This document shows, piece by piece, positions 24,201 through 37,000 of a stretch of 64,000 bases of DNA. Numbering within the stretch: the stretch's first letter is position 1; every line of letters begins with the position of its first letter. Below the pieces are notes generated by a model. That model had not been told where the DNA came from, did no database searches, and was given only the letters and a program-made list of their open reading frames with translations. The position numbers and the translations under genes are program-made. The stretch comes from Strongyloides papillosus (taxonomy: Eukaryota > Nematoda > Chromadorea > Rhabditida > Strongyloididae): NCBI GenBank assembly GCA_005656395.1, contig SRSI01000028.1:1178001-1242000 (forward strand). The letters are read 5' to 3'.

Positions 24201-24665
24201 TATTATAATCTTCACTATTAAACATAAAAAAAATATTCATAATAGGATAAAAAAAAGTAAATAGTATCATTGTATTGAAATGGACAAAATAAAGTGCTCA
24301 CTCTTCGGCCAACCATCTATCTCTTTATCACATTCTCCTACATTATTTAATATTAAAAATATAAAATTTTTTTATACATTCTTTCAACGTACTATATATA
24401 AATAGTCATATTATATCACAAAACCCCTTAAGAGAGAAACGACAATCGCCCATCTCTTTTTTTTAATTTAGTTGTGACGATAATCACCATCACAACAAAA
24501 AGGTTAGTTTGAAAAAAAATAAAAAAAATATAGTAAAGGGAGGGGGAAAAGTATTTATTAATTAAATGATTTTAAAAAAAATCTCAAAAAAAAGATAGAA
24601 AAAATACTCGACACATCAAGATAAGAATGTATTAAGTTGTGGTATGAGACATTTTATTTTTTTAT

Positions 24666-24704
<39 letters not shown>

Positions 24705-27700
24705 AAAAAGAGAAGGAGCGTCCTGAAAAATGGTGTGTAATATTGTATACACAAAAGAGAGATAGAAGGCATTTAGTAAAAAAAGCCAAAAAACTCCGAC
24801 GGTCAGATGATTGGATGAAAGGAGAGGAAGAGTATAAAAAATTAAATCTGTATGTTGGTCTCCTTCACATACATATTTATATATGTATATCTTCTTTTCT
24901 CTCCCATGGTGGATGAAAATAACTTTTCATCTCATTCCTATTTCTCAACATCCACATGTATAATGTAATATTAATTTTTAAGCGAACGCCGCCTTTTGAT
25001 AAAAACTAAAGCATTACTTTGATGTTTTTGAAAAGGAGAGAGAAAGACAAAATTTTTGATAGAAAATAATTTTAATTATCAGTTAGTATGGTTAAATGAA
25101 TGAAAAAAAAATGAAAAAAAAAGAGAGAGAGAAAGACATAGGTCCTTTTACAGGACAGGAGAAGGATATCACAAGTTTTGACAAACCTTCACATTCCAGG
25201 ATGAACATGGAAGGAGATATGTGTAGATAAAAAAAACTTTTAAATATATAAAATATGGAGTATGGTAGGGAGAGAATAAATATGACGAAAAGAGAATTTT
25301 ATTATGGGTAAAAGAATGTGGATGACGGAGATAACATCAAAAAAGTGTTAAGGAAAATTTTTCACCCCTTACCAAACATCAGACTATCACGGCTATCTTA
25401 TTTTTTTTATTCTGTCTTCCTCTTCAAAGGATAAAAATATATATTTATAAATATATATGTATAAGTGGGATGGTGATAAATGGAGAACTCTATTGGTTGT
25501 GAGAAAAAAAAGTCAAAAAAGGGATATGTATGATTAAATACCAAGGATTCTTTTTATCCACTTTCATTAAAAAAATGACTTCTAAAATACCATTATATTT
25601 GACAAAAAGGCCCCCATATGTGTATTAAAAAGTTTATTTTTTCAAATATAGTAAGAAGGATATTTTGTTGTTTATTTTTTTTATGTATCATTTTAAATAA
25701 AAGAAAAACGATAATAATATGATAAGAAGACACACTTATTTTGTCTAGAAAAAGTAAACAACAAAGTTTTGTGTCTTTAAAAGTTTTATTTTCTTTTTTT
25801 AAAAAAAATAGCAATGAACTTTTGTTTTTGACATAAACGTTGAAAGAACAAAAAAGAATGACCGATAATGTGAATAATATGAAAAATAAAGTTTAGAAAA
25901 TTTGGAAATTACAAAATGTTTATAAATATTTAGTGTAGATTACCTTTTATTTATATAAACAGTATTATGTATTTAATTACTTTTGTTATATAAAAAAAGA
26001 GAAGAGGTTAATCTATCCTTTTAACAAAAGCCTGCGCGAACCCTTATTTTGTGAGAATGTTTATTTGTGAGTGAAAAAAAGGATGAATGAATGGTAATAT
26101 ATTTATGTGGGTAGGAGAATATTAACCGATAGAAGAGTAATAAGAATTCTCTAATTAAATTTTTTGCAAGAAAAAAATAAGTATGGTAAAGTAGAGTTAA
26201 TGTATCTGGTCTGGAAAGTTAAGGTAATTAAATTAGGAAATCATAGACAGGAAGAAGGAGGTTAAAAATGTATTCTAATAGAATACAAAGTATCTTCCTA
26301 GAGATGACGTATAGACATAGGACAAAACTATAAAATAATGTAAATTGTATGCTTAAGAAGATATATTTTTAGGAAAAAAGTCAAATAACGTAATATAATC
26401 TAGGATCCTTTTTTAAAAATTCCTTTTAGTAATAAAATAAGATGAAAACTATATTTTTCAAATAATGAGAATGGTACATATCAACTATTATATTGTTCAT
26501 GGGGTTAAAAGAAAGTAAAAGGTTTCATTTGTGGTAAACAATTAAAAAAGATAAGGATAGTTCTTTTGATATATATATACATCTATAAACACTTTAAAGG
26601 CTTTCTTATCGTTGGTCCTCAATCAAACAATTAATGATAGAAAAAGATGTATTTTTTGTAAGAAAGATGTATGTTTTTAACTAATAAAAAAAGATAGAAG
26701 TACAAGATATGTAGATGGTTAAAATATAAAAAAACATATAAATAAAATATATAAGGCTTTAGGAATGGTGTAAAATAGATGATAGAAGAGAGAGACAAAA
26801 AAATATATAAAGGGTTTTTTTTGTTGTTATCATTCTTTCACACTATCAAAACATTTAAAATATGGCATCAAAGACTCTTACTTCTGTAATGTCCATTATT
26901 TTTAAAGAGCTTAAAAATGTCTTTGAAGGAGGAAGGAACGAATTAAAACATGTGATGTTAAAGGGACCAAAATATTCGAAAAAAAGTATATAATATATTT
27001 TTTATGTGACTTTATCTTAATAAAATGCAAAAAATTTTGAAAGTTATAAGTAAATAAGAACGGTAGTCTAAAAATTACCATTCTCCACATAACACAATAA
27101 AAATAATATTAAGTAGAAGTGCATTAGTAATAATGATAAATACTAAAATATTTAAATATATTTTTTACAAAAATGAAACTTGCTTTTAACATTGTAAAGA
27201 AAAAAACTGGTGTATTTTATAGTAAAAATTGCAATCTTACATAATTAATAATACAAAGTAATTAGGTAAAAATAAGAGAAAATGAGTAATAATTAATTAA
27301 AAATAAAACTCTTTCATTTTAAATTTTTTCCTTTGATAAAAATAAAATGTATTTTAAAATGAATGACAATTAAGAAATATATTTGATGATAAAAGAGATA
27401 GGTCAAAACTAATCCTCAAAGGTAATTAACTTCACAATCTCATTTTTAATAATAGTATTAGTAGATGATGTGAAAGATAAAGGCTTTTTTTATTATTTAA
27501 ATGAAAGTAATATATATATATATATATATATACAGTTTAAAAAAGGTTATGACTTAATAATACTAATGTTATATCAAATAAAAACCTTCACATGCTTTTT
27601 GTTTTTTCTCTCTAAATATGAAAAGTGAAAGTGACTCGTATTTTATCAATTTTATTTACTTTTTTAATAATCATCTTTTTCCACTATAATAAAAAGAAAT

Positions 27701-30700
27701 TTATATAGTTATTTTTCTATATCGTCATATGGTCATATATATCCAAACCATATGTAAAAAGACATCTTTTTTTTTAAAAAAATAATATAGAATATATAAA
27801 AAAGAGGGAAAAATTTAAAAAAAAAAATAAAAGCTACTAAGAAACATATCCTTCTTTTAAAATATTTTCTTTAGTTTCATATCATCTTTCTTCCTTATAA
27901 CAAGACAAAATAATAACTATTTTTTTCAATGCAAAAATGGAATAATATTTCTCAAATTTCAATATTTATACAAAAAAGAACATTTATATATAGGTGTGGG
28001 TAGATATATAAATATATAGACATATGTTTGAGAGAGTTATAATTCATGAAAAAAAAATTACATTCTAAACACAATTTAAATTGTAAAGTAGCTGATAAAG
28101 CAAATATTTCTCACTAACTCTAAACCTTTTTTACCGTTACCTTCTTCTTTTCATTTCAATTTTCTCCCCCCGTTTATCTATAAATAAATACAAGATACCT
28201 AACACTTGACCACACCATTATACATGGAATATGAGAAAATAGAAATGGTACATATTTGTGTATAAAAACTTCTAATAAAGTATATTTTTTCTAATTGATA
28301 AACAAAAATTTACATTTAATATTACAAACCTTCTATCATTCCTTTGTTTAGATTGGTATATTTAGAATGGTAATAAAAAAAGATATATGAATACTTATTT
28401 AATAAAATGAACCAATGAATTCGGGTATTATTTTTACATCTAATAATATGATATATAAATTATAGCTCTCTACCATTCACAAATGTGTTGATATAATAAA
28501 AAAATATGATTGTTGGTTTTAAATAAAACTAAAAAATTGAATAACGTTTAAATTACTCTATTTTTTTTGACAATAAGTAAAAAGGGAGAAGAATAGTATT
28601 TAACAAATCAGTAGAGTATGAATTTTTTGATTGTCTAACTATTATTAAAAACACCCTAGCGTACATTCTTGCTTTAGTATCTTTTAATCACGAGGCTTAA
28701 GAAATATATATATACACATACATATGATATACGTATATTATATATCGTAAAAGATATTTTAAAAAATTAGAAAAATATTGAGAGTAAGATTTTTTTCAAA
28801 AAATAAAATTATGTGACAGTTTGATGTTTGTAATAGCAAAAGTCAAATAAATAAAGATAAATTATTTAAAGAAAGTCAAATTATAGAAAAAAAAATTATA
28901 CCAATAGGTGTCCAATTACTAAGCGGAGGAACACTATGGGGTTAATTACAGTAATATTAAAAACAATTTTCAAGTTCGAAATATATATATATACATGTCC
29001 ATAAATAATTTTATATCTAAAAATTTATTTGTCTTTGAAATGTCAAAGTATAATTTTTTAATTAAAATTAAGAATAGATATAATAAAAATTTCTGAAGAA
29101 TGGTAAGGTCAAAAGAAGTAAAAAAAACATAATTTTAATTATAAGACTATATATATTGTGTGCCATTTATATAGATACATTTTAAGTATCAACAAGTGCC
29201 ATGGAACAAATAAAGAAGAATGATGAATAAAAAGTATCATGTGCAATAAATTAATAAGTAAATGATATAAAATTCCTAGTGAAAAATGAAAAAAGTGACA
29301 GAAAAACGTGGGGGAAAAAGATGTAACAATGTCATATATTTAATAACAACTTTCATAACAACCTCTAAAAAAGAACATATTTATTGGTTGATTGGGGGAG
29401 AAATGAATTCTAAAATAAAAAAATTGTTCCTTAATATTCATTAAAAAAACGGTAATTTTCTACAAAAAAAAGAAAGAGAGATGTATTTGCGTGTATCTTT
29501 GGAAGATTAAAAACAAAGAAATTGTTACTAGTATTAAATTAATAAATTATTAAAACAATACAATTTATGTTTAATAAACTAAATATTTTCTTCTTTTTTG
29601 CTAATTAACAAATAAAAATTACTATGGTATAACGATTAATTAAATTAAGAAAATTCTAATATGATAAGTTAAATTTAACTAATATTTTTATATTTTATTT
29701 TAAATTAATTATTTTTGTTAAATAATTACTTTTGATTAAATAATTGTACTAATTATTTGTTTCATATAGAGAAAAATATAATTTTTAGGTTTTAAACTAA
29801 GATTGAGAATTGTGACTTTTAAAATTATTTTTTATTATGATTGTTAAAGGTAATTTTTGATATTTAAAAAACTTACTTTCCAGCCGGCAGAACTATTACT
29901 ATCACCTTTATCTCGAAAAAAAGGAACATTTGTAACCATCCATTCGTAGACTATAAAAAAGTAATTTAAAAAATAAATAGTATTATTTTGGTATTACCTT
30001 GCGATAATGTTAATCTCTGTTCTGGACTAGACTGTATTGCTTGAGTAATTAAATCAGCATAACTATGACTACCCCAAGCATTTCTTCTCGTTGTTGTCTT
30101 TTTAGGTGTTGTTGATGAATCAAGACCATTCAAATGTTCAATTTCTTCTTTAATACCAGATGTATTATTTAAATCAGTAAATGAATTAGTTTCATGCCTA
30201 TTACTAAGAAGTGAATTGTTAAGAGATGATGTTCTTGAATAATCTGTTGATGAATTGATATTTGAAGATAAAGGTGATTGATGTAAATTACTATTTATAT
30301 TAAGTTCCTGTTTTACACTATCCAATGGTAGATTTTCTGTACTATCACAAAAACTAAAAAAAGAATTAAAAATTAAGGTAAATTAGATTAAAATTTTTTG
30401 AAAGGTTATTAAATTTACTCTGACTCTTCAGGTATCTTATCATAAACTGTTGGAGAATTACTATTTTGATCAAAAGCTGTTCTTCTTAAAGGCCATGTAT
30501 TACAACGATCTCTTTCTATTGGTTCAAGATCTTCCGTATTATTAGGTGTCCTAACAATACCATGAACAAATGAATCCTCATTTCTAGTATGGTGTGAAAA
30601 AGGTGTACTATGATCAATTTGTTCAAAGTGAGACAAATTATGTGAAGAACCAACCCCTGAATCATCTCCATTAGAGGTTAATCTTGTATGTGAGGAGGAA

Positions 30701-31089
30701 GCTGAAGAGGCACCAGAACCTGTTTCATATGAAGGAATACCGGAAGCATCTGATTGAAGGTTTGGCTGTCGATTAATAGCACAACTATTACCAGTATTGT
30801 GAATAGATGTATTTCCCCCACCATTACCACTTCCCATAAAATGTGAACTTCTGGAGGAGGATGGTGATGGTGAAATAGAATTCATCACAACGTCATCATT
30901 TCTGGATGTATTATTAAGGGAATTTCCAACTGATGAGGGTGATGAAGATGTATGTAAGGGATTATTTCCTGAATTATTAGTTGATGGTGATGATGTTGAT
31001 GGAAAACCATTTGTGGAAGGTAAGTGACCACTTTGTTGATAGTGCGAACTTATAGAAGTGTATTGTTGTGAATATGAATGTCCACTCAT
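19355..31089 (-). CDS. daf-16: FoxO forkhead transcription factor DAF-16/FKTF-1, isoform a type
   Basis: Five exons (31089-30419, 30353-29998, 29950-29877, 20527-20178, 20129-19355) give 741 residues; all phases close. The N-terminus is Ser/Asn-rich. An Akt site RDRCNTWP (Thr198) precedes the forkhead domain (about 315-405), with [25 protein letters not shown], then the shared exon's [20 protein letters not shown] and WWVINPDAK. Further RxRxxS/T sites are RQRDRSNT (Thr415) and RQRAES. The Met/Gln/Pro-rich C-terminus holds [12 protein letters not shown] and ends APINFDL, as in nematode DAF-16. The protein is the insulin/IGF-pathway output factor controlling dauer or infective-larva arrest; Akt phosphorylation would retain it in the cytoplasm. 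Intron 3 is about 9.35 kb and contains the isoform b start exon. The Strongyloides name is fktf-1. Confidence 0.95.
22450..22545. promoter_or_regulatory. GC-richer island with short hairpin and T-run/GCGC block
   Basis: In otherwise very AT-rich DNA this stretch contains GACCTGATTAGTAGGGTTCC and ACCAAACCGACTAC. The arms 22464-22472 (AGTAGGGTT) and 22501-22511 can pair over nine base pairs with a two-base bulge and a 28-base loop. A TTTTTTTGCGCA block follows. It lies about 1.2 kb upstream of the isoform b start, so a core promoter, an untranslated exon or a small RNA are all possible. Confidence 0.3.
24669..24697. repeat. AT dinucleotide microsatellite
   Basis: Uninterrupted alternation of A and T for about 29 bases, within the large FoxO intron. 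Likely polymorphic in length; no function inferred. Confidence 0.9.
27510..27532. repeat. AT dinucleotide microsatellite
   Basis: About 23 bases of perfect TA alternation within the large FoxO intron, followed by CAG. Confidence 0.85.
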
Positions 31090-34000
31090 TTTTTTCTGTT
31101 TCTTAAAAATAGATACCTAATCTACACCAGGATGAGAAAAAAATATATATATATAAAATATATATATGTGATTTCGAAAAAATGAATTTAATTTGACGAT
31201 AAGATTATTATCTTCTATTTATCTTCACTTTTAAACTTTATTAATATAAATTTTAACTAGTCAAAAATAAATCTTTAGAAAATTGTAGTTAAAAATCTGT
31301 AAAAAAAGAGATAAAAAATATTGTTTCAAAAAAAATTAACTGGTGATAACGAAATAAAAAAATATATAATATGGCAGGGCAATCAACGATCATGGGAGAA
31401 AATTAACAAAAGTATAAAAAGAAATATCATTTCTAGATAAAAATTTTCATAACATATCTTACTTTTATGTGTATTCTTTAATATATTTTATATGACTATC
31501 GAAAAAATCGGGAGCTTTTTTCAGGAGATAATTTGTTTGAAGACATATGTTGGGGGTCTTTTGTTTTAAAATAAATGTAAGAAAATCTAAAGTTAAGTAA
31601 TAAAAGGTATCTTATTTTATATGGTAAGAAAAGAGATTTGACGATAGGATAAATGATAACAACTTTTCAATTATAAAAATATTAATATGATGAAGAAGCG
31701 TTATATCTAAAATGAATATGTACTAACAATTTACCTTCTTGTAACTTAATTATTCAAGTCATCCATCTTATTATCTTATTCCTCCAATTCATAGAAGGTA
31801 CACGTAGAATGACCAAATACGAAAAAGGAATATATATACACATAATGAATATATGTATTATATATATATTTCAACTAATACATATGAATATTTTATATAC
31901 GTATGTAGATATGTAAATATGAATGTAATTTTAAATCATAAAGGAAGATACGCTTTTTTTCTTTTCAGAAGGATGATATGAAGTAACAGAGTAGAAGGAG
32001 GAGAAGAAAGAAAGAGAGGAGAACAGTTTAAAAAAGCATATGATTCAAAGAAGAATATTTTCAAGAATGGTAAAAAAAGCAGCTCCTATAATATGTATAT
32101 GAGAAATTCTATCAATACAAGAATATTTGATTTCAATAATACATTGTAAATATTTCATATAAAAAAATAAGAAATCTTAAGAAAAAAAAGTAACGAAAAT
32201 TGAATATATAATCAGTAATAGACTTTTTCTTCAATGAAATATATACATATATATGAACAAATGCAAAGTTGAAATTTCCCCTATCATACCAATAAAATAT
32301 TTTATTTAGTGGCCAATTAAGCATTTTATTATAATTTGAATTAAGAAAAAACTACAAAATCAGAAAAAAGTTTGATTAGAAGAGTAGAAGGTATTTTAAT
32401 GTAATGGATGTTGAAGAAGGAAAAAAGGATACCTGCGTGTGTATGTCTAAAATTAATAACAAACTATCATTATAGGTGGATGATATGAAGATATGTCGTG
32501 ATAAGAAGACAACAAAAATCATTATCAGCTTGTGTCAATGGGGGAGAGTGTCAAAGTAGAAATGTATACATATATATCATATTTTAGGGGGAGAAGGAAA
32601 AAGAAATATGTAGTTTAAAATATTAAACAGCTTCATAATGATAATCATGATAAATAACAAATGTAACAAAAAACTTTTAATTTTTTTATATTTAAAAAGG
32701 ATAGAAATTATTGGAACTATACTTTTTTATCCTTTTATGTATATGAAAGTATATAAATAATAATAAATTAAGTTTTTTTTGCTGGGTCCAATGGATTTGG
32801 GGGTGAAAGTTAGATGGATAGATGAGGATATATTATGTAGTATGTTTATATATAATTTGACATTAAACATACACACATATACATTTTATTACATCAAAAA
32901 ATAGTTAAATTTATATAAGAAAGAAATTAAATTGTCTAAAAAAAATAATTTAATAATAAATATATTACTGTATTTTTTCACCTTCTTAAAGAATTTAGAA
33001 GAAATATTTGTACGGAGCATAAATTAATTATTAGGTTAGTTAATGGTGTACCTCGAAAGAGGGTAGTTGATAGGAAATTATGTGTATACAGAAATGAAAG
33101 GGATTTTAAAAGTTGAAATACACATGAATATTTAAATGTCCTTCCTACGTCACAAATTTTTCTCCATACATAAAGTTGATACATCACTAAATGTGCATTT
33201 ATTTATAAAAAAGTGTTTTAAAGAAATATAGAGAAAAGATCCATCATACATTTTTAAGAGATATTTTTTGAAATATTTTCATAAAAAAAACTATGCAAAA
33301 ATAATAAAAAAAAATGAACAAAAAAAATCAAGAGCATAAAGAATTGATTATTTAGAGTTTTATAAATGAATGTTTATAATATTTTATTAAAAACTTTAAT
33401 ATAGATACTTTTGATGTTTTAATATCTTATCAGTAGTTAAAGTAATAATTAAACTTGTGATTGCAAGGTATTTCCTATCTCAATAAAAATTAAAACATAT
33501 ATATATTTATATTGATGCAACACTAAATACATAATTGAAAGTGATGAAAATGAAAAACAAAAGTATAAAATAAAAAATGAAAAAAGGACAAGATGAGGTG
33601 ATGGAAAGAGCCGTGTGTGTGCAGATATTATTTTCTTAACGTTTTTACTTAAAAAAATGAGGTATTTTAAACAAGGGGTATTTTATTTCTAAAAAGGTAT
33701 AACTTTTCTTTTATAGTGCATATGTTTCTATTTTAAAGAGGTTAAAGTATTTTTTTAACAAATAAGTAAAAAGGATTTACTATTTCTTTTTTTTTTAAAT
33801 TTTTTATCAAAAAAATGCTTTTTCCACTACCATTAAAATATCAGGGCCACCAAATAATTTTTCTACAATATCATCATTACTAACTATCATCATCAGTTAT
33901 AGTTGTTGTAGTAATAGTAGTAGCAGCAGCAATAATGAATACAGCCATCACATTCCATCATTCTATCATAGATAGATGAAGTGAAGAGGGGGGATGATAA

Positions 34001-37000
34001 AATAAAAAGGTAGGGGGAGGTAATAATGAATATTTAAAAAAACTTGGTATCTCTATCTACTTTCTTTTTTTTAATGTTTGCTGCTATTGGAAATAAATGT
34101 TAAATTTTTTAAGAATAAATTAATAGTGGAATCATTAAATTTGGTATATAAACTACCTAAGTAAGATAACTAGTAATGACATATTTTTAATAATATTAGT
34201 AAAATATAATGGCATTTATTTTAAACGTGAATATTATAGATGTCTCTTGACATTTAATCAATGTTGAATAGTGATATATCATCTCACTAATATGATAAAT
34301 GAAGAGAAATATAGTTTGATTGATATAAAATTGTATCATTTTTGTTTTCATAACTTTTAATTGTAGTATGAAATAGTTTCATTTTTGTCAAATGACGGAG
34401 AGATAGGAAACTTCTCCTTGTCGATGAGAGACAACATACGATAAAAAATGTCTGTAAAAGGAAATGTTGGATTGGTTTATAATATAATATGTTTCAAAAA
34501 GTAAAGAAGAAAAGTGGTAAAATGGTGATTTTAAATTGGAACAATAGATAGAAGTGTAAAGTTAGTACATTTTTTGGCGCTGATAACGATAAGTTGAGAA
34601 TAGAGGAGAGAGAAGGTTATTCTAAAGAGAAAAATGAATAACGAGAACTTAATAGATGAATGATATTTTGGTAGAACATTTTGAAGACGCCTAAATATCT
34701 TCTACTTGAAAAAGGAGGAAAAATAGAGAAAGAACTTATAGTGATTCTTTCTCCACCTCCCTTTTTTCTTCAGATGCGATGGGAAATATACATATATATA
34801 TTTATCAATCACTGATATTATGTATCATGTTATAAGATGACAATGAAGAAAAATGCTTTTGATAAAATAACAAAAATTTTATGATTAAATATAATGTCGC
34901 AGGTTGGGGAAAGACTAAATTATATAATCAAAAGTTTTAATTTAAATTAGCGATAGAAAAAAAGTTATAGACGAATTATATTATAATATGTGTACATAAT
35001 TGAAACACCTTTTTCTTTATTACTATTATAATATGAAAGAACAAAAGTATGACTTCTATATGTAGAAAAAATATTTATAGAAAATTAGTTATATAAATTA
35101 AAAATATTTAAAATTTTCCATGATAGTAAAAAAAAGGATTTTAATATATTTATCATATAAAATACTTTATTGTTTATTAAATTTATATAAAAGATTTATA
35201 TAAATTAATGTTAACTTTCTAAATTTTTCAAATTCTCTAGCTCATTTTTATTGAAAAAATATATATATGCGAATATCAACAGAGATAGCTGTACAATAAT
35301 CAGAAACTTTATTTCATTTTTATATAAGTGAAATATTTTATTTAAAAATGGACATGTACATACAACCCACCCCGTGTAGAATATGTTTTAAGAGACCAAA
35401 AATTTAAAAGTGCACTTTTATATATATAGATAAAATAAAATGATTTTGGCCTTGAAAGGTTACGTTATTGGAGAATTTTTTAAGTTAATGGAAAAATGTA
35501 AGATAGTAATAATATATAAAAGTGAATATATATAATGGTTGTCAGTATAATATAATATTTTTTAAGGGAGTGAGAAAATAAATGTAACCTCCTACAATTT
35601 TTGTTGCTTTTTGGCGAAATGATTGATAAGAAAAATGATGACTGAAAATAAAAATTAAAAAAATATATAATAATAGTTAAAAATGATTGTTGATTTGTTT
35701 GGGTGTTCTGATTATAAATTAAAATAGACAAATTTTTTATAATATACTATTTTTTTATAGTTTGATTATCACATCTTCCTGTCTGATGAGAAAATTATAC
35801 TATCAATATGCGAGAAATTTTAGATATTAATATAGTAGTGTATAATATAAATAGTACAATCGAAGTATAATTATATTTTAAGAGAAGAGTAATAAAAAGA
35901 CGAAGATAGTAGTAATCAGTTATAGTAGTGATCTTTAAATCAGGTATACACGCAACACTAAGGGGCTTCTCCACAAAGAAGAAATCAAACATTTTAACAA
36001 GAAAAAAAGAAGATAAATTTTTGATAGAAATGTTTTATTATAATTTCTATTTTATGGTATATAATTATTTTATTTGATAAGTTTATTTTTTAAATTAAAA
36101 AATGACAAGTAAAAAATAATGTTTAAGAATTTATTCTATTGTATTATAGAGTATTTATGAGTATATAGTTTTTAGTGAAATTAAATAGTTATTTAAAAAT
36201 GGAAAAGAATGTCCAAAAAATGGAAATTTTCCTCATTATTTTATACATAACTTAATTTCCCTTTTAGTGACATACTGTTCCTTTTCATCATTTTATGTTA
36301 TCTCAATATTAAAAAAAATAAATGCACTTTAAAACTACATTAGTAAAGGAGAGTTGGAAAAGGGAATATAGCAACTTCCGTAGTCATTTAAAACCTATCT
36401 AAAAATTAAACAAACTTTGTTAGAAAACAAAAGTGCAATTCTACAAACAATTTTCTTCACTTAATTTAATAGTCAGTTGTGACATTGAAGGATGAATATT
36501 TGAATATTTCAAAGTACAATACAAAACATTTGAATGATTATATAGCAATGATTTCGAGATGTGTGATAGTGAAAGTATAATAGGTTATTATTTAAATTAA
36601 AAAAAATGTGTTAAAGTCAAAAAAAAGGAGTGAAATAGAGAAGATGGTAAATTATGAAAAGATGTTGAATTTCATCCCACATATAAATTTACTTTTAAAG
36701 TTTATATTCTTTTTCTCTTTTTTTTACTTTAAAAAAAATGACCAATTTGAAAGTCTATTCATGGGTAAATAGAAAATTATTAAGAATTAGTTGTGTATTG
36801 GTTTAACTGTAAGAGTATACTATTACTTTTTTCGCTATAATATACACACAATGATGTATGTTGATAATTTTTAGTAACTAAAACCGTTGATATAGATAAT
36901 AATAAGTTTACAAAATTGACTCTTCCAAATAATGTATACATATATATATATAGTATCTTAACTTCAAATACATCTCAAGTTAATTGTGTCTAGATTGTTA

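Larger units (their letters stand above)
21255..29876 (-). other. large FoxO intron (isoform a) with likely isoform b promoter
   Basis: About 8.6 kb without supported exons on either strand. ORFs such as 22236-22448 and 24644-24916 are Lys/Ile-rich by AT composition and were rejected. It contains a GC-richer island at about 22450-22545, two TTTTTTTGCGCA blocks (near 22521 and 23297) and AT microsatellites. Because isoform b starts at 21254, the right part must hold its promoter. Confidence 0.6.

Noticed and set aside
24644..24916. 90-codon ORF spanning an AT microsatellite
   Set aside because: Begins in the dinucleotide repeat (Ile-Tyr runs) and has no coding signature.
33880..33960. Trinucleotide-rich stretch that reads as a 22-residue Ala/Thr/Asp ORF on the minus strand
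   Set aside because: Simple GTA/GCA/ATG-type repeats; splicing it to the first FoxO exon is out of frame at both acceptors tested.
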